Part shown: in pieces, positions 27,492 through 37,271 of the stretch
How the letters are laid out: each line of letters starts with the position of its first letter
How positions within the stretch are numbered: position 1 is the stretch's first letter
Source of the DNA: Agrobacterium tumefaciens
GTDB taxonomy: Bacteria; Pseudomonadota; Alphaproteobacteria; Rhizobiales; Rhizobiaceae
Length of the DNA: 64,000 nt
Assembly (NCBI GenBank): GCA_017744915.1
Contig: JAGIAH010000007.1
Location: 124,001-188,000 of the forward strand
Direction of reading: 5' to 3'
Position numbers and translations under genes: made by a program
Notes under the pieces: generated by a model
Database searches by the model: none
The model's input: the letters and a program-made list of their open reading frames with translations, nothing else
Told to the model about the DNA's origin: nothing

Positions 27492-28417
27492 GCGGTCAGG
27501 CGGCGGCAGCCCCGAGAGACATCGTATTGCTGGTGGATGACAGCCCGGAAGCGCTCGGGTTCCTCACCGATGCGCTGGAACAGTCAGGATTTTCCGCCCT
27601 CATCGCCACCTCGGGTCAGGCTGCCCTCAACATTGCCGAACGCATCACGCCCGATATCATCCTGCTCGACGCCGTCATGCCGGCCATGGACGGTTTCGAA
27701 ACCTGCCGCCGCCTGAAGGCCAATGCGGCAGTGGCGCAGGTGCCCGTCATCTTCATGACCGGGCTGACGGAGACCGAACATGTGGTCAGGGCGCTGGAAT
27801 CGGGTGGCGTCGATTATCTGACCAAGCCGATCAATATCGACGAGCTGCGCGCCCGCATCCGCGTGCATCTTTCCAATGCCCGTTCGGCCCAGAGCGCCCG
27901 CGTGGCGCTTGATGCCGCCGGCCGGCATCTGCTTGCCGTGCGCGCCAGCGGCGCAATCCACTGGTCGACACCGCAGGCAACGCGGCTGGTCAACGCCGCC
28001 ACTGGCCGCGATGACGGCATGGAAATTGTCGTCAGCCATATCGGCCGCTGGCTCGGCGAAAGGGCGGCAGCGGAAACCGGTCGCGATGCCCCGCTGACGA
28101 TCACCGAGGCCGGGCGGCCCGCTTTGCAGCTCGCTTTCCTCGGCGCCATGGGTCCGGATGAATTCCTCTTCCGCCTGACCGCCGCCAGCGAGAAATCCGG
28201 CGACCACCTGCTGCGCGAGCATTTTTCCCTCACCGCGCGGGAATCGGAAGTGCTGCTATGGATCGCCAAGGGCAAATCCAACCGCGATATCGGCGATATT
28301 CTCGGCCTGTCCGCCAGGACGGTGAACAAACATCTGGAACAGATTTATGTGAAGCTCGGAGTGGAAAACCGGGCATCGGCTGCCGTCAAGGCGGCGCATA
28401 TTCTGCATCAGGGGTGA
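27488..28417 (+). CDS. Response regulator, receiver plus LuxR-type helix-turn-helix
   Basis: Protein of 309 residues. The receiver domain has the acidic pocket LVDDSPE, phosphoacceptor D61 (IILLDAVMPAMDG) and the conserved lysine in DYLTKPI. A linker of about 100 residues leads to a LuxR-type DNA-binding domain (FSLTARESEVLLWIAKGKSN ... ILGLSARTVNKHLEQIY). The ATGA overlap with the permease-kinase gene marks it as the cognate regulator. Targets cannot be seen; the nearby urea and glnII genes are candidates by position only. Confidence 0.93.
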   Translation: MSGQAAAAPRDIVLLVDDSPEALGFLTDALEQSGFSALIATSGQAALNIAERITPDIILLDAVMPAMDGFETCRRLKANAAVAQVPVIFMTGLTETEHVVRALESGGVDYLTKPINIDELRARIRVHLSNARSAQSARVALDAAGRHLLAVRASGAIHWSTPQATRLVNAATGRDDGMEIVVSHIGRWLGERAAAETGRDAPLTITEAGRPALQLAFLGAMGPDEFLFRLTAASEKSGDHLLREHFSLTARESEVLLWIAKGKSNRDIGDILGLSARTVNKHLEQIYVKLGVENRASAAVKAAHILHQG

Positions 28418-28504
28418 CGACTGCACGGAGTGTGGTAAGGTTCATCCAACATATATTTTCCACTCGAATGCACAGCATCGGCTTTTAGGCCGAGCGGCAG
28501 CCCC

Positions 28505-28641
28505 CTGTTTCTTCTCCCCAAGGAGGAGAAGTCCACGGCAGCGGGATGAGGGGTTTAGGGTCGAGATGTTCGGAGAGGTTGCCCCCTCATCCGACCCTTC
28601 GGGCCACCTTCTCCCTTCTCCCCGGCGGGGAGAAGAAACAA
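28505..28641. repeat. Family A composite palindromic repeat, copy 4
   Basis: Both arms present (GCGGCAGCGGGATGAGG arm, then complement of GGTGGCCCGAAGGGTCGGAT), with an internal duplication of CTTCTCCC in the second arm. Fills the gap after the two-component operon. Confidence 0.88.
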
Positions 28642-28705
28642 GTGGCGACATCCCTCCCCAAAATCACCGTCCGATCACCTGAACCCTATCACAGGATAAA
28701 ATCCC

Positions 28706-29230
28706 ATGGACCGTTTCATCATCCTTTCCGGCTGCTCCGGCGGCGGCAAATCCACTCTCCTTGCGGAACTTGGCCGGCGCGGTTTCACCACCGTGGAAGA
28801 ACCGGGCCGCCGCATCGTCATCGAGGAAACCGGCAATGGCGGCACCGCCCTGCCCTGGGTCGACATCGAAGCCTTCGCCCGCCGCGCCATCGCCATGGCC
28901 CTCGAAGACCGGCAGAAAGCGCCGCCGGAAGGCCTCGTCTTCTTCGATCGCGGCCTGATCGACGCCGCCTCCGCGCTGCGCCATGTCAGCGGCGACAGCT
29001 TCATCGATGGGCTGCGCCGTGCGCACCGTTACAACAGTCTGGTTTTCCTCACCCCGCCCTGGCCGGAAATCTACCGGGGCGATAACGAGCGCAAACATGG
29101 TTTCGATGCGGCCATTGAGGAATATGAGCGCCTGTTCCGGGATTATGACGAGCTTGGCTACGATATTGCCGTCCTCCCAAAATCAACCGTCGAGGAACGT
29201 GCGGACTTCATCCTGACTCGGATCGGCTGA
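28706..29230 (+). CDS. AAA family ATPase (AAA_28-like nucleotide-binding protein)
   Basis: Cytoplasmic protein of 174 residues with P-loop GCSGGGKSTLL near the N-terminus and a kinase-like aspartate region GLVFFDRGLIDAA. It looks like the small predicted ATPases related to deoxynucleoside-kinase-like folds. No membrane segments. Function is unknown; it stands alone between a repeat and the convergent deacetylase gene. Confidence 0.8.
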   Translation: MDRFIILSGCSGGGKSTLLAELGRRGFTTVEEPGRRIVIEETGNGGTALPWVDIEAFARRAIAMALEDRQKAPPEGLVFFDRGLIDAASALRHVSGDSFIDGLRRAHRYNSLVFLTPPWPEIYRGDNERKHGFDAAIEEYERLFRDYDELGYDIAVLPKSTVEERADFILTRIG

Positions 29231-29251
29231 ACGACATCAACGGGCTCGGCT

Positions 29252-29974
29252 TCAGGAATTTTCGAGCAATTGCGCAACGGTGACAAACTCGAATCCGCGT
29301 TGACGCAGGCCGTCGATGATCAGGGGCAATGCCTGCCGGGATACCTCGCGGCTTCGATACATGACATGCATGATGATGATCGAGCCGTTTTTCGTTTGCT
29401 CGATGACGTGCTTTGCAAAGGCTGCCGTATCCTCAGCGACATCGGGAAATGATTCCGGCTCGACATCCCACATGATGGTCTTCCGGTCATGATGTGAAAG
29501 ATACCAGGGCAAGGTGAGCAGCTTCTTGCCATAAGGCGGGCGAAACATGATTTCGCCCTCATAGCCCGCAGTCCGGATAGCCGCATCGGTGCGCTCGATC
29601 TCCTCCGTGATCCGCGCCAACCCCATGAACATCATATTGGAATGCGTATAGCCGTGGTTACCGACCTGGTGTCCATCGCCCACGATCATACGTGCCTGCG
29701 GCCGGTTTTCTTCGGTCTCCTTGCCCGTCAGGAAAAAAGTCGCTTTTACCTCGCGCTCCCTGAGGATCGCCAGAACATTCTGCGTGTAGCGTGCCGAAGG
29801 CCCGTCATCGAAGGTCAGCGCCACCACCGGCTTGGCTGTTTCAACCCGCGCGATGATGCTTCCGAATGATTGCACCGTCCGGGATTTGCTGAAGAAATGC
29901 AGGCCGAGGATTGCCACCGCCAGCCCGGCAACAACAAGGAACAGAAACAAGGCCCGCTTTATCGTCATTGCCAC
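29252..29974 (-). CDS. Polysaccharide deacetylase (NodB-homology domain), membrane anchored
   Basis: Protein of 240 residues with one N-terminal membrane helix (ALFLFLVVAGLAVAILGLHF) and a periplasmic carbohydrate esterase 4 domain: TFDDGPSARYT (metal-binding Asp), GNHGYTHSN (His pair) and FRPPYGKK. CE4 enzymes remove N-acetyl groups from chitin-like oligomers, peptidoglycan or exopolysaccharide; the substrate here is unknown. Confidence 0.9.
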   Translation of the reverse strand: MAMTIKRALFLFLVVAGLAVAILGLHFFSKSRTVQSFGSIIARVETAKPVVALTFDDGPSARYTQNVLAILREREVKATFFLTGKETEENRPQARMIVGDGHQVGNHGYTHSNMMFMGLARITEEIERTDAAIRTAGYEGEIMFRPPYGKKLLTLPWYLSHHDRKTIMWDVEPESFPDVAEDTAAFAKHVIEQTKNGSIIIMHVMYRSREVSRQALPLIIDGLRQRGFEFVTVAQLLENS

Positions 29975-30047
29975 CCCTCATTGCAGTTTCCCGGAGAGGC
30001 TTTTGTTTCCCGCCTTGTTGTCTCCAGTGTGGCAAGCTGGGATCACA

Positions 30048-30078
30048 AAACAAAAAGCCCGGCATCGCTGCCGGGCTT
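30048..30078 (-). terminator. Rho-independent terminator of livK
   Basis: On the minus strand a perfect ten-base-pair stem AAGCCCGGCA/TGCCGGGCTT with a four-base loop is followed by a T-rich tail, 23 bases past the livK stop. Confidence 0.88.
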
Positions 30079-30100
30079 CGGTCGTTTATTGCAGAAAAGC

Positions 30101-31219
30101 TTAGCTGCCCTGCTGGATGTAGGTGAACTTGCCGTCCGGACCCTTCTTCCATTCGTACATGACGTAACCAGGAAGCTTCGGGTCACCCTTCTCGTCGAAG
30201 GAGATATCGCCGAGCGCGGTCGGGAAGGTGCCTTTCTTCAGGGCTTCGGCAACCTTTTCCGGCTCTGCGGAACCGGCGGCCTTTGCAGCGCCTGCAATCG
30301 CCTGCATCGCGGCGTAGGAGTAGAGCGTGTAAGCTTCCGGGTTGAAGCCGGCGGCCTTGAACTTCTCTACGAGTTCCTTGTTTTCCGGGCGCAGCGTCGG
30401 ATCGGGACCGAAGGTGTTGAGCGTGCCTTCGACGGCGTCGCCGGCGATGGAGGCGAGTTCGTTCGAGACGATGCCGTCACCCGAAACGAGCTTGGCCTTC
30501 AGGCCCTGGTCAGCTGCCTGACGGATGATCAGGCCGGCTTCGGTGTGCAGGCCACCCCAGTAGATGATGGAAACGCCGGCTTCCTTCATCTTAGAGATCA
30601 GCGCGGAGAAGTCCTTGTCGCCGACGTTTACGCCTTCATACATGGCTTCGGTCACGCCAGCCGCGTTGGCGGCCTTCTTGGTTTCGTCGGCAAGGCCCTG
30701 ACCATAGGGGGTCTTGTCGTGAATGATGGCGATCTTGGCGTCCTTGAAGTGGTCGGCCAGATATTTGCCGGCAATGCCACCCTGCTGGTCGTCGCGGCCG
30801 CAGGTGCGGAAGGTGTTCCACAGGCCACGCTCGGTGAAGACCGGGTTGGTTGCAGCAGGCGTGATTTCAAGAATGCCGTTTTCGGCGTAAACTTCAGAGG
30901 CCGGAATGGAAACGCCGGAGTTGAAGTGGCCGACAACGAATTTCACGCCGTCAGCAACGAATTTGTTGGCAACCGAAATGCCCTGCTTGGGGTCGGATAC
31001 GTCGTCGCCCAGCACGATCTTGATCTGCTCGCCATTGATGCCGCCGGCGGCGTTGATGTCTTTCGCAGCCTGTTCGGCACCCTTCTGGATCTGAGCGCCG
31101 AAAGCAGCGTTCGGGCCGGTCAGCGGTGCGCCTACAGCGATCACGACATCGGCCCAGGCCGAACCGCCAAACGCGACCATGGCGGTCAGCGCGACAGCGG
31201 AAAGAAGAGACTTCTTCAT
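30101..31219 (-). CDS. livK: Branched-chain amino acid ABC transporter substrate-binding protein (LivK-like)
   Basis: Periplasmic binding protein of 372 residues with signal peptide [20 protein letters not shown]... and a mature start [20 protein letters not shown] typical of the Leu/Ile/Val-binding family. The GGGAG ribosome-binding site supports the start at 31219. It is the last gene after livHMGF and a DUF6867 gene, all on the minus strand, and carries its own leader hairpin and terminator. Confidence 0.92.
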   Translation of the reverse strand: MKKSLLSAVALTAMVAFGGSAWADVVIAVGAPLTGPNAAFGAQIQKGAEQAAKDINAAGGINGEQIKIVLGDDVSDPKQGISVANKFVADGVKFVVGHFNSGVSIPASEVYAENGILEITPAATNPVFTERGLWNTFRTCGRDDQQGGIAGKYLADHFKDAKIAIIHDKTPYGQGLADETKKAANAAGVTEAMYEGVNVGDKDFSALISKMKEAGVSIIYWGGLHTEAGLIIRQAADQGLKAKLVSGDGIVSNELASIAGDAVEGTLNTFGPDPTLRPENKELVEKFKAAGFNPEAYTLYSYAAMQAIAGAAKAAGSAEPEKVAEALKKGTFPTALGDISFDEKGDPKLPGYVMYEWKKGPDGKFTYIQQGS

Positions 31220-31260
31220 TACTTTACTCCCAGTTCCTTTGGATGGGTTGATTGCGAGGA

Positions 31261-31290
31261 CCTGTTCGGTACCCACCTTAACCGAACAGG
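31261..31290 (-). promoter_or_regulatory. Inverted repeat in the livK leader
   Basis: CCTGTTCGGT and ACCGAACAGG form perfect ten-base arms around a ten-base loop, 41 bases upstream of the livK ATG. It may be a regulator site, an attenuating hairpin or an mRNA processing element between DUF6867 and livK. Confidence 0.5.
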
Positions 31291-31338
31291 AAACGTTCCA
31301 CTCTGCCGAGTATTAGTGACCCCGGAAAAGACCGGCTG

Positions 31339-31704
31339 TCAATTTTTCTTTTTATAGGAAAATGCCGACGTGCGATCGTAAAGCCAATAGTAGTTATTGA
31401 CCATCTGGCTCGTCCGGCGCATGCGGAAACCGATGCTGGAAAAGACCAGAAGAAGAACGACGTCAAACACGTAATAGAAGCCGTTGATGAACGGCCCGTT
31501 GAAGAGCGCGTGATGCAGAAACCGCAAAACGAGCCCCAGTGCGAGCGTGTAGATTACCACCCGCGTATAACCACCCCAGCCATCGGCCACGGACCTGCCC
31601 GTGCGCCATGCCGTCCAGAAACCCAGAAGAACAACCATCGCGCGCAGAACATAACGCACGCCGTTATCGGTTTCGAAAAAAAGGCCCTGCATCTCTTTCC
31701 CCAT
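31339..31704 (-). CDS. DUF6867 family membrane protein
   Basis: Protein of 121 residues with about three hydrophobic helices (YVLRAMVVLLGFWTAW, VVIYTLALGLVLRFL, VFDVVLLLVFSSIGF). Small proteins of this family are linked to liv genes in rhizobia. Role in the transporter is unknown. The start could also be the Met at 31692. Confidence 0.75.
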   Translation of the reverse strand: MGKEMQGLFFETDNGVRYVLRAMVVLLGFWTAWRTGRSVADGWGGYTRVVIYTLALGLVLRFLHHALFNGPFINGFYYVFDVVLLLVFSSIGFRMRRTSQMVNNYYWLYDRTSAFSYKKKN

Positions 31705-31827
31705 CAGTGCCGGGCTTGAACACCCTGGCCCTGCCTTGTCTGTCGTCCCGCCGTTTTCCCGCCGGGCATTTTATTGTTTACGTCCCGCCGCCCGGCACCG
31801 GGGCCGCGGCAGGACGCCGTTCGCAAT

Positions 31828-31854
31828 CTTGCGCCGCAAAACGTCCGGCGCAAG
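31828..31854 (-). terminator. Stem-loop after livF
   Basis: Nine-base arms CTTGCGCCG/CGGCGCAAG with a nine-base loop, eight bases past the livF stop codon. No T-run follows, so it may stabilise the mRNA end or only partly terminate. Confidence 0.5.
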
Positions 31855-31862
31855 TAAAATCT

Positions 31863-32591
31863 TCAGTGCCTTCCGCCTTCCAGATAGGCGGCGCGCACCT
31901 GCGGATCGGCGAGCAGTTCCCTGCCCGAACCGCTCATCGTCACCTTGCCGTTGACCATCACATAAGCGCGGTCGGAAAGCTTCAAAGCGGCGAATGCGTT
32001 CTGCTCCACGAGGAAGACGGTCAGGCCTTCTTCCTGGTTCAGTTTCTTGATCGCCTCGAAGATGCCTTTGACGATCAGCGGCGCAAGACCAAGCGACGGC
32101 TCGTCGAGCAGCAGCAGTTTCGGCCGTGCCATCAGCGCGCGGCCGATGGAGAGCATCTGCTGCTCGCCGCCGGAAAGCGTGCCGCCGCGCTGGCTCTGGC
32201 GCTCCTTCAGGCGCGGGAACATCACGAAGATCTTCTCGACGTCTTCCTTGAAATGTTTGAGATTGTCGAGATTGGCGCCCATCTGCAGGTTTTCCAGCAC
32301 CGTCATGCGCGGGAAAATCCGGCGACCTTCGGGCGACTGGGCAATGCGCTTGCGGGCGATCAGATGGGTCGGCAGGTGGGTAATGTCCTCGCCGTCGAAG
32401 ATCACCTGGCCGGCACGCGCCTGCGGGCTGCCGCAGATGGTCATCATCAGCGTCGACTTGCCGGCGCCATTGGCACCGATCAGGCTGACGATCTCACCCT
32501 TGTTGACTTCGACATCGACACCGGCCAGAGCCCGGATATTACCATAATAGGTTTCGACACCCTGGACTTTCAGAAGCGGTTCACCGGGCAT
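31863..32591 (-). CDS. livF: Branched-chain amino acid ABC transporter ATP-binding protein LivF
   Basis: ATPase of 242 residues: Walker A GANGAGKSTLM, signature TLSGGEQQMLSIGRAL, Walker B LLLLDEPSLGLAP. Its start overlaps the livG stop by one base. It energises import with LivG, LivH and LivM. Confidence 0.95.
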   Translation of the reverse strand: MPGEPLLKVQGVETYYGNIRALAGVDVEVNKGEIVSLIGANGAGKSTLMMTICGSPQARAGQVIFDGEDITHLPTHLIARKRIAQSPEGRRIFPRMTVLENLQMGANLDNLKHFKEDVEKIFVMFPRLKERQSQRGGTLSGGEQQMLSIGRALMARPKLLLLDEPSLGLAPLIVKGIFEAIKKLNQEEGLTVFLVEQNAFAALKLSDRAYVMVNGKVTMSGSGRELLADPQVRAAYLEGGRH

Positions 32592-33460
32592 CAGGCCGCT
32601 CCTCCGTCGAGTTCTTCCGCAATCACGTCTTCCACTTCATCATCCTCGACACCCAGATAGGCGGCGATGACCTTCGGGTCGTTCTTCACATGGTCCGGCG
32701 AACCGTCGGAAATCTTCTGACCATATTCCAGAACCACCACATGGTCGGAAATCTGCATCACCACCGACATGTCATGCTCGATGAGAAGCAGCGACGTGCC
32801 CTCGTCACGGATGCCGCGCAGCAGCGTGTTGAGTGCCAGCGATTCCTTTGGATTGAGACCGGCAGCCGGTTCATCGAGGCACAGAAGCTCCGGCCCCGTG
32901 CACATGGCGCGGGCGATTTCCAGACGGCGCTGCGCGCCATAGGGCAGATCGCCGGCCGGATCGTCGGCGCGATCGGTCAGATCGGCCTTTTCCAGCCAAT
33001 ATTTGGCCTTTTCGATCGAGGCATCCACCGCCCGCCGGTAAGCAGGCAGGCCGAGAAGGCCGAGGATCGTATAACCGGAGGCCTTCATCAGCACATTGTG
33101 CTGGGCCACCAGCAGGTTTTCCAGAACCGTGAGGCCCGAAAACAGGCGGATGTTCTGGAAGGTACGCGCGACCTTGGCCTTCTTGGTGATTTCGAAATCC
33201 GGCAGGCGCTCGAGAAGATGCGCCTCGCCACTTTGCTGGCGCATGGTGATCATGCCCATGGTCGGCTTGTAGAAGCCGGTGATGCAGTTGAAGACCGTGG
33301 TCTTTCCCGCACCGTTGGGGCCGATGAGCGCCGTGATCTCGCCGCGCTTCGCCTCGAAGGAGAAATCGTTGATTGCCCTCAGGCCCCAGAAGCGCATCGA
33401 AAGATGTTCGACCTTGAGGATCGTGTCATTTGTCATTGTTGTCGTTCCGGAAGCCATCAA
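32591..33460 (-). CDS. livG: Branched-chain amino acid ABC transporter ATP-binding protein LivG
   Basis: ATPase of 289 residues with Walker [17 protein letters not shown], signature [16 protein letters not shown], Walker [17 protein letters not shown]. The first ATG overlaps the livM stop (ATGA arrangement); a Met eight codons later is an alternative. The C-terminus has an acidic extension ([18 protein letters not shown]) not common in LivG. Confidence 0.95.
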   Translation of the reverse strand: MMASGTTTMTNDTILKVEHLSMRFWGLRAINDFSFEAKRGEITALIGPNGAGKTTVFNCITGFYKPTMGMITMRQQSGEAHLLERLPDFEITKKAKVARTFQNIRLFSGLTVLENLLVAQHNVLMKASGYTILGLLGLPAYRRAVDASIEKAKYWLEKADLTDRADDPAGDLPYGAQRRLEIARAMCTGPELLCLDEPAAGLNPKESLALNTLLRGIRDEGTSLLLIEHDMSVVMQISDHVVVLEYGQKISDGSPDHVKNDPKVIAAYLGVEDDEVEDVIAEELDGGAA

Positions 33461-34854
33461 CCGTGACCTTCCTTGGTAAAGCTGCCGGAGACGGCCTTGC
33501 GCTCCTTGAGGAAGGCCGTGGGTTCACGCGAGCCGACGAAGCCGCGCGGCTTGAACAGCATGACGATGACCATGCCGAGACCGAAGAGCAGCATACGGTA
33601 GAGTTCCGGCGTGAAATCGGGCCCGAAGACATGCTTCAGGAATTCCATTTCACGCAGCGCTTCGGTGCCGCCGACCATGACCAGCGCCGCAATGGCGATG
33701 CCCGTGAGCGAACCCATGCCACCGAGAACGACGATGGCGAGAATGACGGCGGATTCCACAAACGTAAAGCTTTCCGGCGATACGAAACCCTGGCGGGCGG
33801 CAAAGAAGGAGCCGGCAAAACCACCGAGCATCGCCCCCGTCGCAAAGGCACTGAGCTTGGTGATGACGGTGTCGATGCCGAGCGAACGGCAGGCGATCTC
33901 GTCCTCGCGCAATGCTTCCCAAGCCCTACCGATCGGCATGCGGCGCAGCCTGATCGTAACATAGGCCGTTAGCAAACACAGAAAGAGGATCACGTAGAAC
34001 AGGAAGATTTTGTAATAAGCCGAAGACGGCGGAAGACTGAAGACCTTGATGAAGTAATTGGGTGCTTTGGCATCGAAGGACCAGATACCGAAGACAGACG
34101 CCTTGGCGATGCTTGAAATGCCGAAAGTGCCCTTGGTCACTTCCGTCCAGTTCACAATGACAAGACGGATGATCTCACCGAAGGCAAGCGTGACGATCGC
34201 CAGATAGTCGCCACGAAGACGAAGGACCGGGAAACCGAGGATGATGCCCCAGAAGCCGGCGAGAATGCCGGCGACCGGCAGAAGCACCCAGAAGGACAGG
34301 CCGAAATGGCTTGATAGCAGCGCATAGGAATAGGCGCCCACCGCATAAAAGGCCACGTAACCAAGATCGAGCAGGCCGGCCAGGCCAACGACGATATTGA
34401 GACCCCAGGCCAGCATCACATAGATCAGGATCTGGACGCCAAAGTTATCGACCATTTTCAGCGAACCCTGGACACCGAAAAGCTGCACGGCGATGACCGG
34501 ATAAAGCAGCAGAAGAACCAGTGCCAGCTTCAGAAAGTGCTTATGAAAAAAGCCCTTCTCTTCGGAAATCTCCAGCACGCCGCTCTTGGCCTTGGCAAGC
34601 TTGCGACGATCGAGCGACGGCTTGATGAAACCGACCACGAGGAAGCGGCCGACGGCGGCAATGCCGACGAAAACCGCCAGCAGACCCCAGCGGGTGCCCC
34701 AGATCAACTGGTTGTTGATATCCTGATAGGTGACGATGCCGACATAAAGAACGAACATGCCGAACGAGATGAGGCCTGCAATCAGGCCCTCCTTCACGGC
34801 TGTCGCCATCAGGCTCGGGCCGGAAGAAGTGTTTTCGGAAACGATATTGGCCAT
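33457..34854 (-). CDS. livM: Branched-chain amino acid ABC transporter permease LivM
   Basis: Membrane protein of 465 residues. It has an extended N-terminus with extra helices before the core LivM domain ([44 protein letters not shown], the cytoplasmic coupling loop). Four bases separate it from livH and it overlaps livG. Confidence 0.95.
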   Translation of the reverse strand: MANIVSENTSSGPSLMATAVKEGLIAGLISFGMFVLYVGIVTYQDINNQLIWGTRWGLLAVFVGIAAVGRFLVVGFIKPSLDRRKLAKAKSGVLEISEEKGFFHKHFLKLALVLLLLYPVIAVQLFGVQGSLKMVDNFGVQILIYVMLAWGLNIVVGLAGLLDLGYVAFYAVGAYSYALLSSHFGLSFWVLLPVAGILAGFWGIILGFPVLRLRGDYLAIVTLAFGEIIRLVIVNWTEVTKGTFGISSIAKASVFGIWSFDAKAPNYFIKVFSLPPSSAYYKIFLFYVILFLCLLTAYVTIRLRRMPIGRAWEALREDEIACRSLGIDTVITKLSAFATGAMLGGFAGSFFAARQGFVSPESFTFVESAVILAIVVLGGMGSLTGIAIAALVMVGGTEALREMEFLKHVFGPDFTPELYRMLLFGLGMVIVMLFKPRGFVGSREPTAFLKERKAVSGSFTKEGHG

Positions 34855-34858
34855 GATG

Positions 34859-35761
<903 letters not shown>

Positions 35762-36056
35762 GTCTTTCCCCCGGGCACGACCTCGAATGGGTCACACCTC
35801 GTTATGTTAATTATAGGGGAAACCTTCAGGCAGACCCCCACCCTCAAAATGCATATCGTGTTCGTTAAAAATGTGAAGTCAAAAACGGGCGATCCTGCAC
35901 AAAATTTGGAATTTCCACATGGACTGCCACTTTCCCGGTCAAAAGGGCCATGATTTTGGCAGGAAGTGCTGAAAAAATGACGGCCGGATGCTTATTTTAG
36001 CATTACGCAAGCCCGTTATTTGACGGGCAGCGGGCAAAGGAGTAGCGAAGATCGAA
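35762..36056. other. Divergent promoter region of livH and cysQ
   Basis: 295 bases without a gene, markedly AT-richer than its surroundings, as expected for divergent promoters. A small hairpin GCCCGT/ACGGGC lies at about 36010-36027, just upstream of cysQ. No promoter hexamers can be named with confidence. Confidence 0.5.
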
Positions 36057-36899
36057 ATGGCAAAATCCCCTTACGGGATGGCCCCGTCGCCGGATGGCTG
36101 TGGCAAAGAGATGATCGACATATTGACGAAAGCGGCGCTGGACGCCGGGCAGGCGATCATGGCGGTTCACCGCGCCGGCCCGCATGTGTCTTATAAGGAT
36201 GACTGCTCGCCGGTGACCGAAGCCGATCAGCGCGCCGAGACGATCATCCTTGCGGCGCTGGCCGCCCACTTCCCGGAAATCCCCGTGGTTGCCGAAGAAG
36301 CCGTGTCGAACGGCATCCTGCCGGAAACCGGGGCGGAGTTCTTTCTGGTCGATCCGCTTGACGGCACCAAGGAATTCATTTCCGGCAAGGACGATTTCAC
36401 CGTCAACATCGCGCTCATCCGCAACGGCGTTCCGGTGGCCGGCGTGGTCTACGCCCCCTGCCGCGGCCAGGCATGGACGGGCGAAGACAACGCCGCCGAA
36501 AAACTCGCAATATCAGGCGACGGCGCGATCCTGTCGCGCCACCCCATCCGCGCCCGCCGTCGCGGCGCCTCCCCGGTGGCGCTGATCAGCCGTTCGCACT
36601 GCACGGCGAAAACGGAAGCCTTCGTGGCCGAACACGGGCTGAAGGACTGCATCTCCGTCGGTTCCTCGCTGAAATTCTGCATGCTGGCGGAGGGCGCCGC
36701 CGACATCTACCCCCGCTTCAGCCGCACCATGATGTGGGACACGGCCGCCGGCGACGCCGTGCTGCGTGCCGCAGGCGGCCGGACGCTCGATAGCGAGGGG
36801 CGGCTGCTTGCCTATGCGGTGAGGGGCGAGGGCGAGGATGCGCTGGCCAATCCGGATTTCATTGCCGAAGGGGCGATGGCGGTGGAACACGCGGGGTAA
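36057..36899 (+). CDS. cysQ: 3'(2'),5'-bisphosphate nucleotidase CysQ-like
   Basis: Inositol-monophosphatase superfamily phosphatase of 280 residues that removes the 3' phosphate from PAP (and PAPS), a by-product of sulfate activation. Metal-binding motifs: VVAEEAVSNG, DPLDGTKEF and WDTAAGDAVLRAAGG. The CysQ alignment would start at the Met at 36111 (MIDILTKAALDAG); the 18 extra residues from 36057 are not family-like, so the start is uncertain. Confidence 0.88.
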   Translation: MAKSPYGMAPSPDGCGKEMIDILTKAALDAGQAIMAVHRAGPHVSYKDDCSPVTEADQRAETIILAALAAHFPEIPVVAEEAVSNGILPETGAEFFLVDPLDGTKEFISGKDDFTVNIALIRNGVPVAGVVYAPCRGQAWTGEDNAAEKLAISGDGAILSRHPIRARRRGASPVALISRSHCTAKTEAFVAEHGLKDCISVGSSLKFCMLAEGAADIYPRFSRTMMWDTAAGDAVLRAAGGRTLDSEGRLLAYAVRGEGEDALANPDFIAEGAMAVEHAG

Positions 36900-36978
36900 T
36901 ACCCGCTTGCCGTCTCCTGTGGTTCTTGCTGCGTGTGGCATCGGATTTTTGCGTTGATGAGCTTTGCATATGCGGCTC

Positions 36979-37134
36979 ACCCCCCTCTGCCCTGCCGGGC
37001 ATCTCCCCCTCAAGGGGGGAGATCGGGAAGACGCACTCCCCCGCTTCATTCTCAAGCGTTGAGATGACCGAGGCATAGCCGCAAGTCGATCTCCCCCCTT
37101 GAGGGGGAGATGTCCGGCAGGACAGAGGGGGGTG
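36979..37134. repeat. Family B inverted repeat, copy 3
   Basis: Arms CCCCTCTGCCCTGCCGGGCA and a slightly diverged complement (two substitutions) with CCTCAAGGGGGGAG hairpins around a unique spacer of about 60 bases. It occupies most of the 372-base gap between cysQ and the DUF2793 gene. Confidence 0.9.
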
Positions 37135-37271
37135 ACGCAGCATACTCCGAAGCCCGAAAAACACCCCCATCCACCGCCGCCACAAAAATAATCCCATCCC
37201 CGCTCATCCCCACCCCACCCCGCCGCATCACAATGCCCCGCAAACGAACACAACCGCGCGGAAGGCACATC

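Noticed and set aside
29870-31357. Plus-strand open frame of about 495 codons opposite livK
   Set aside because: Covers the livK gene, its terminator and leader in antisense; no motif.
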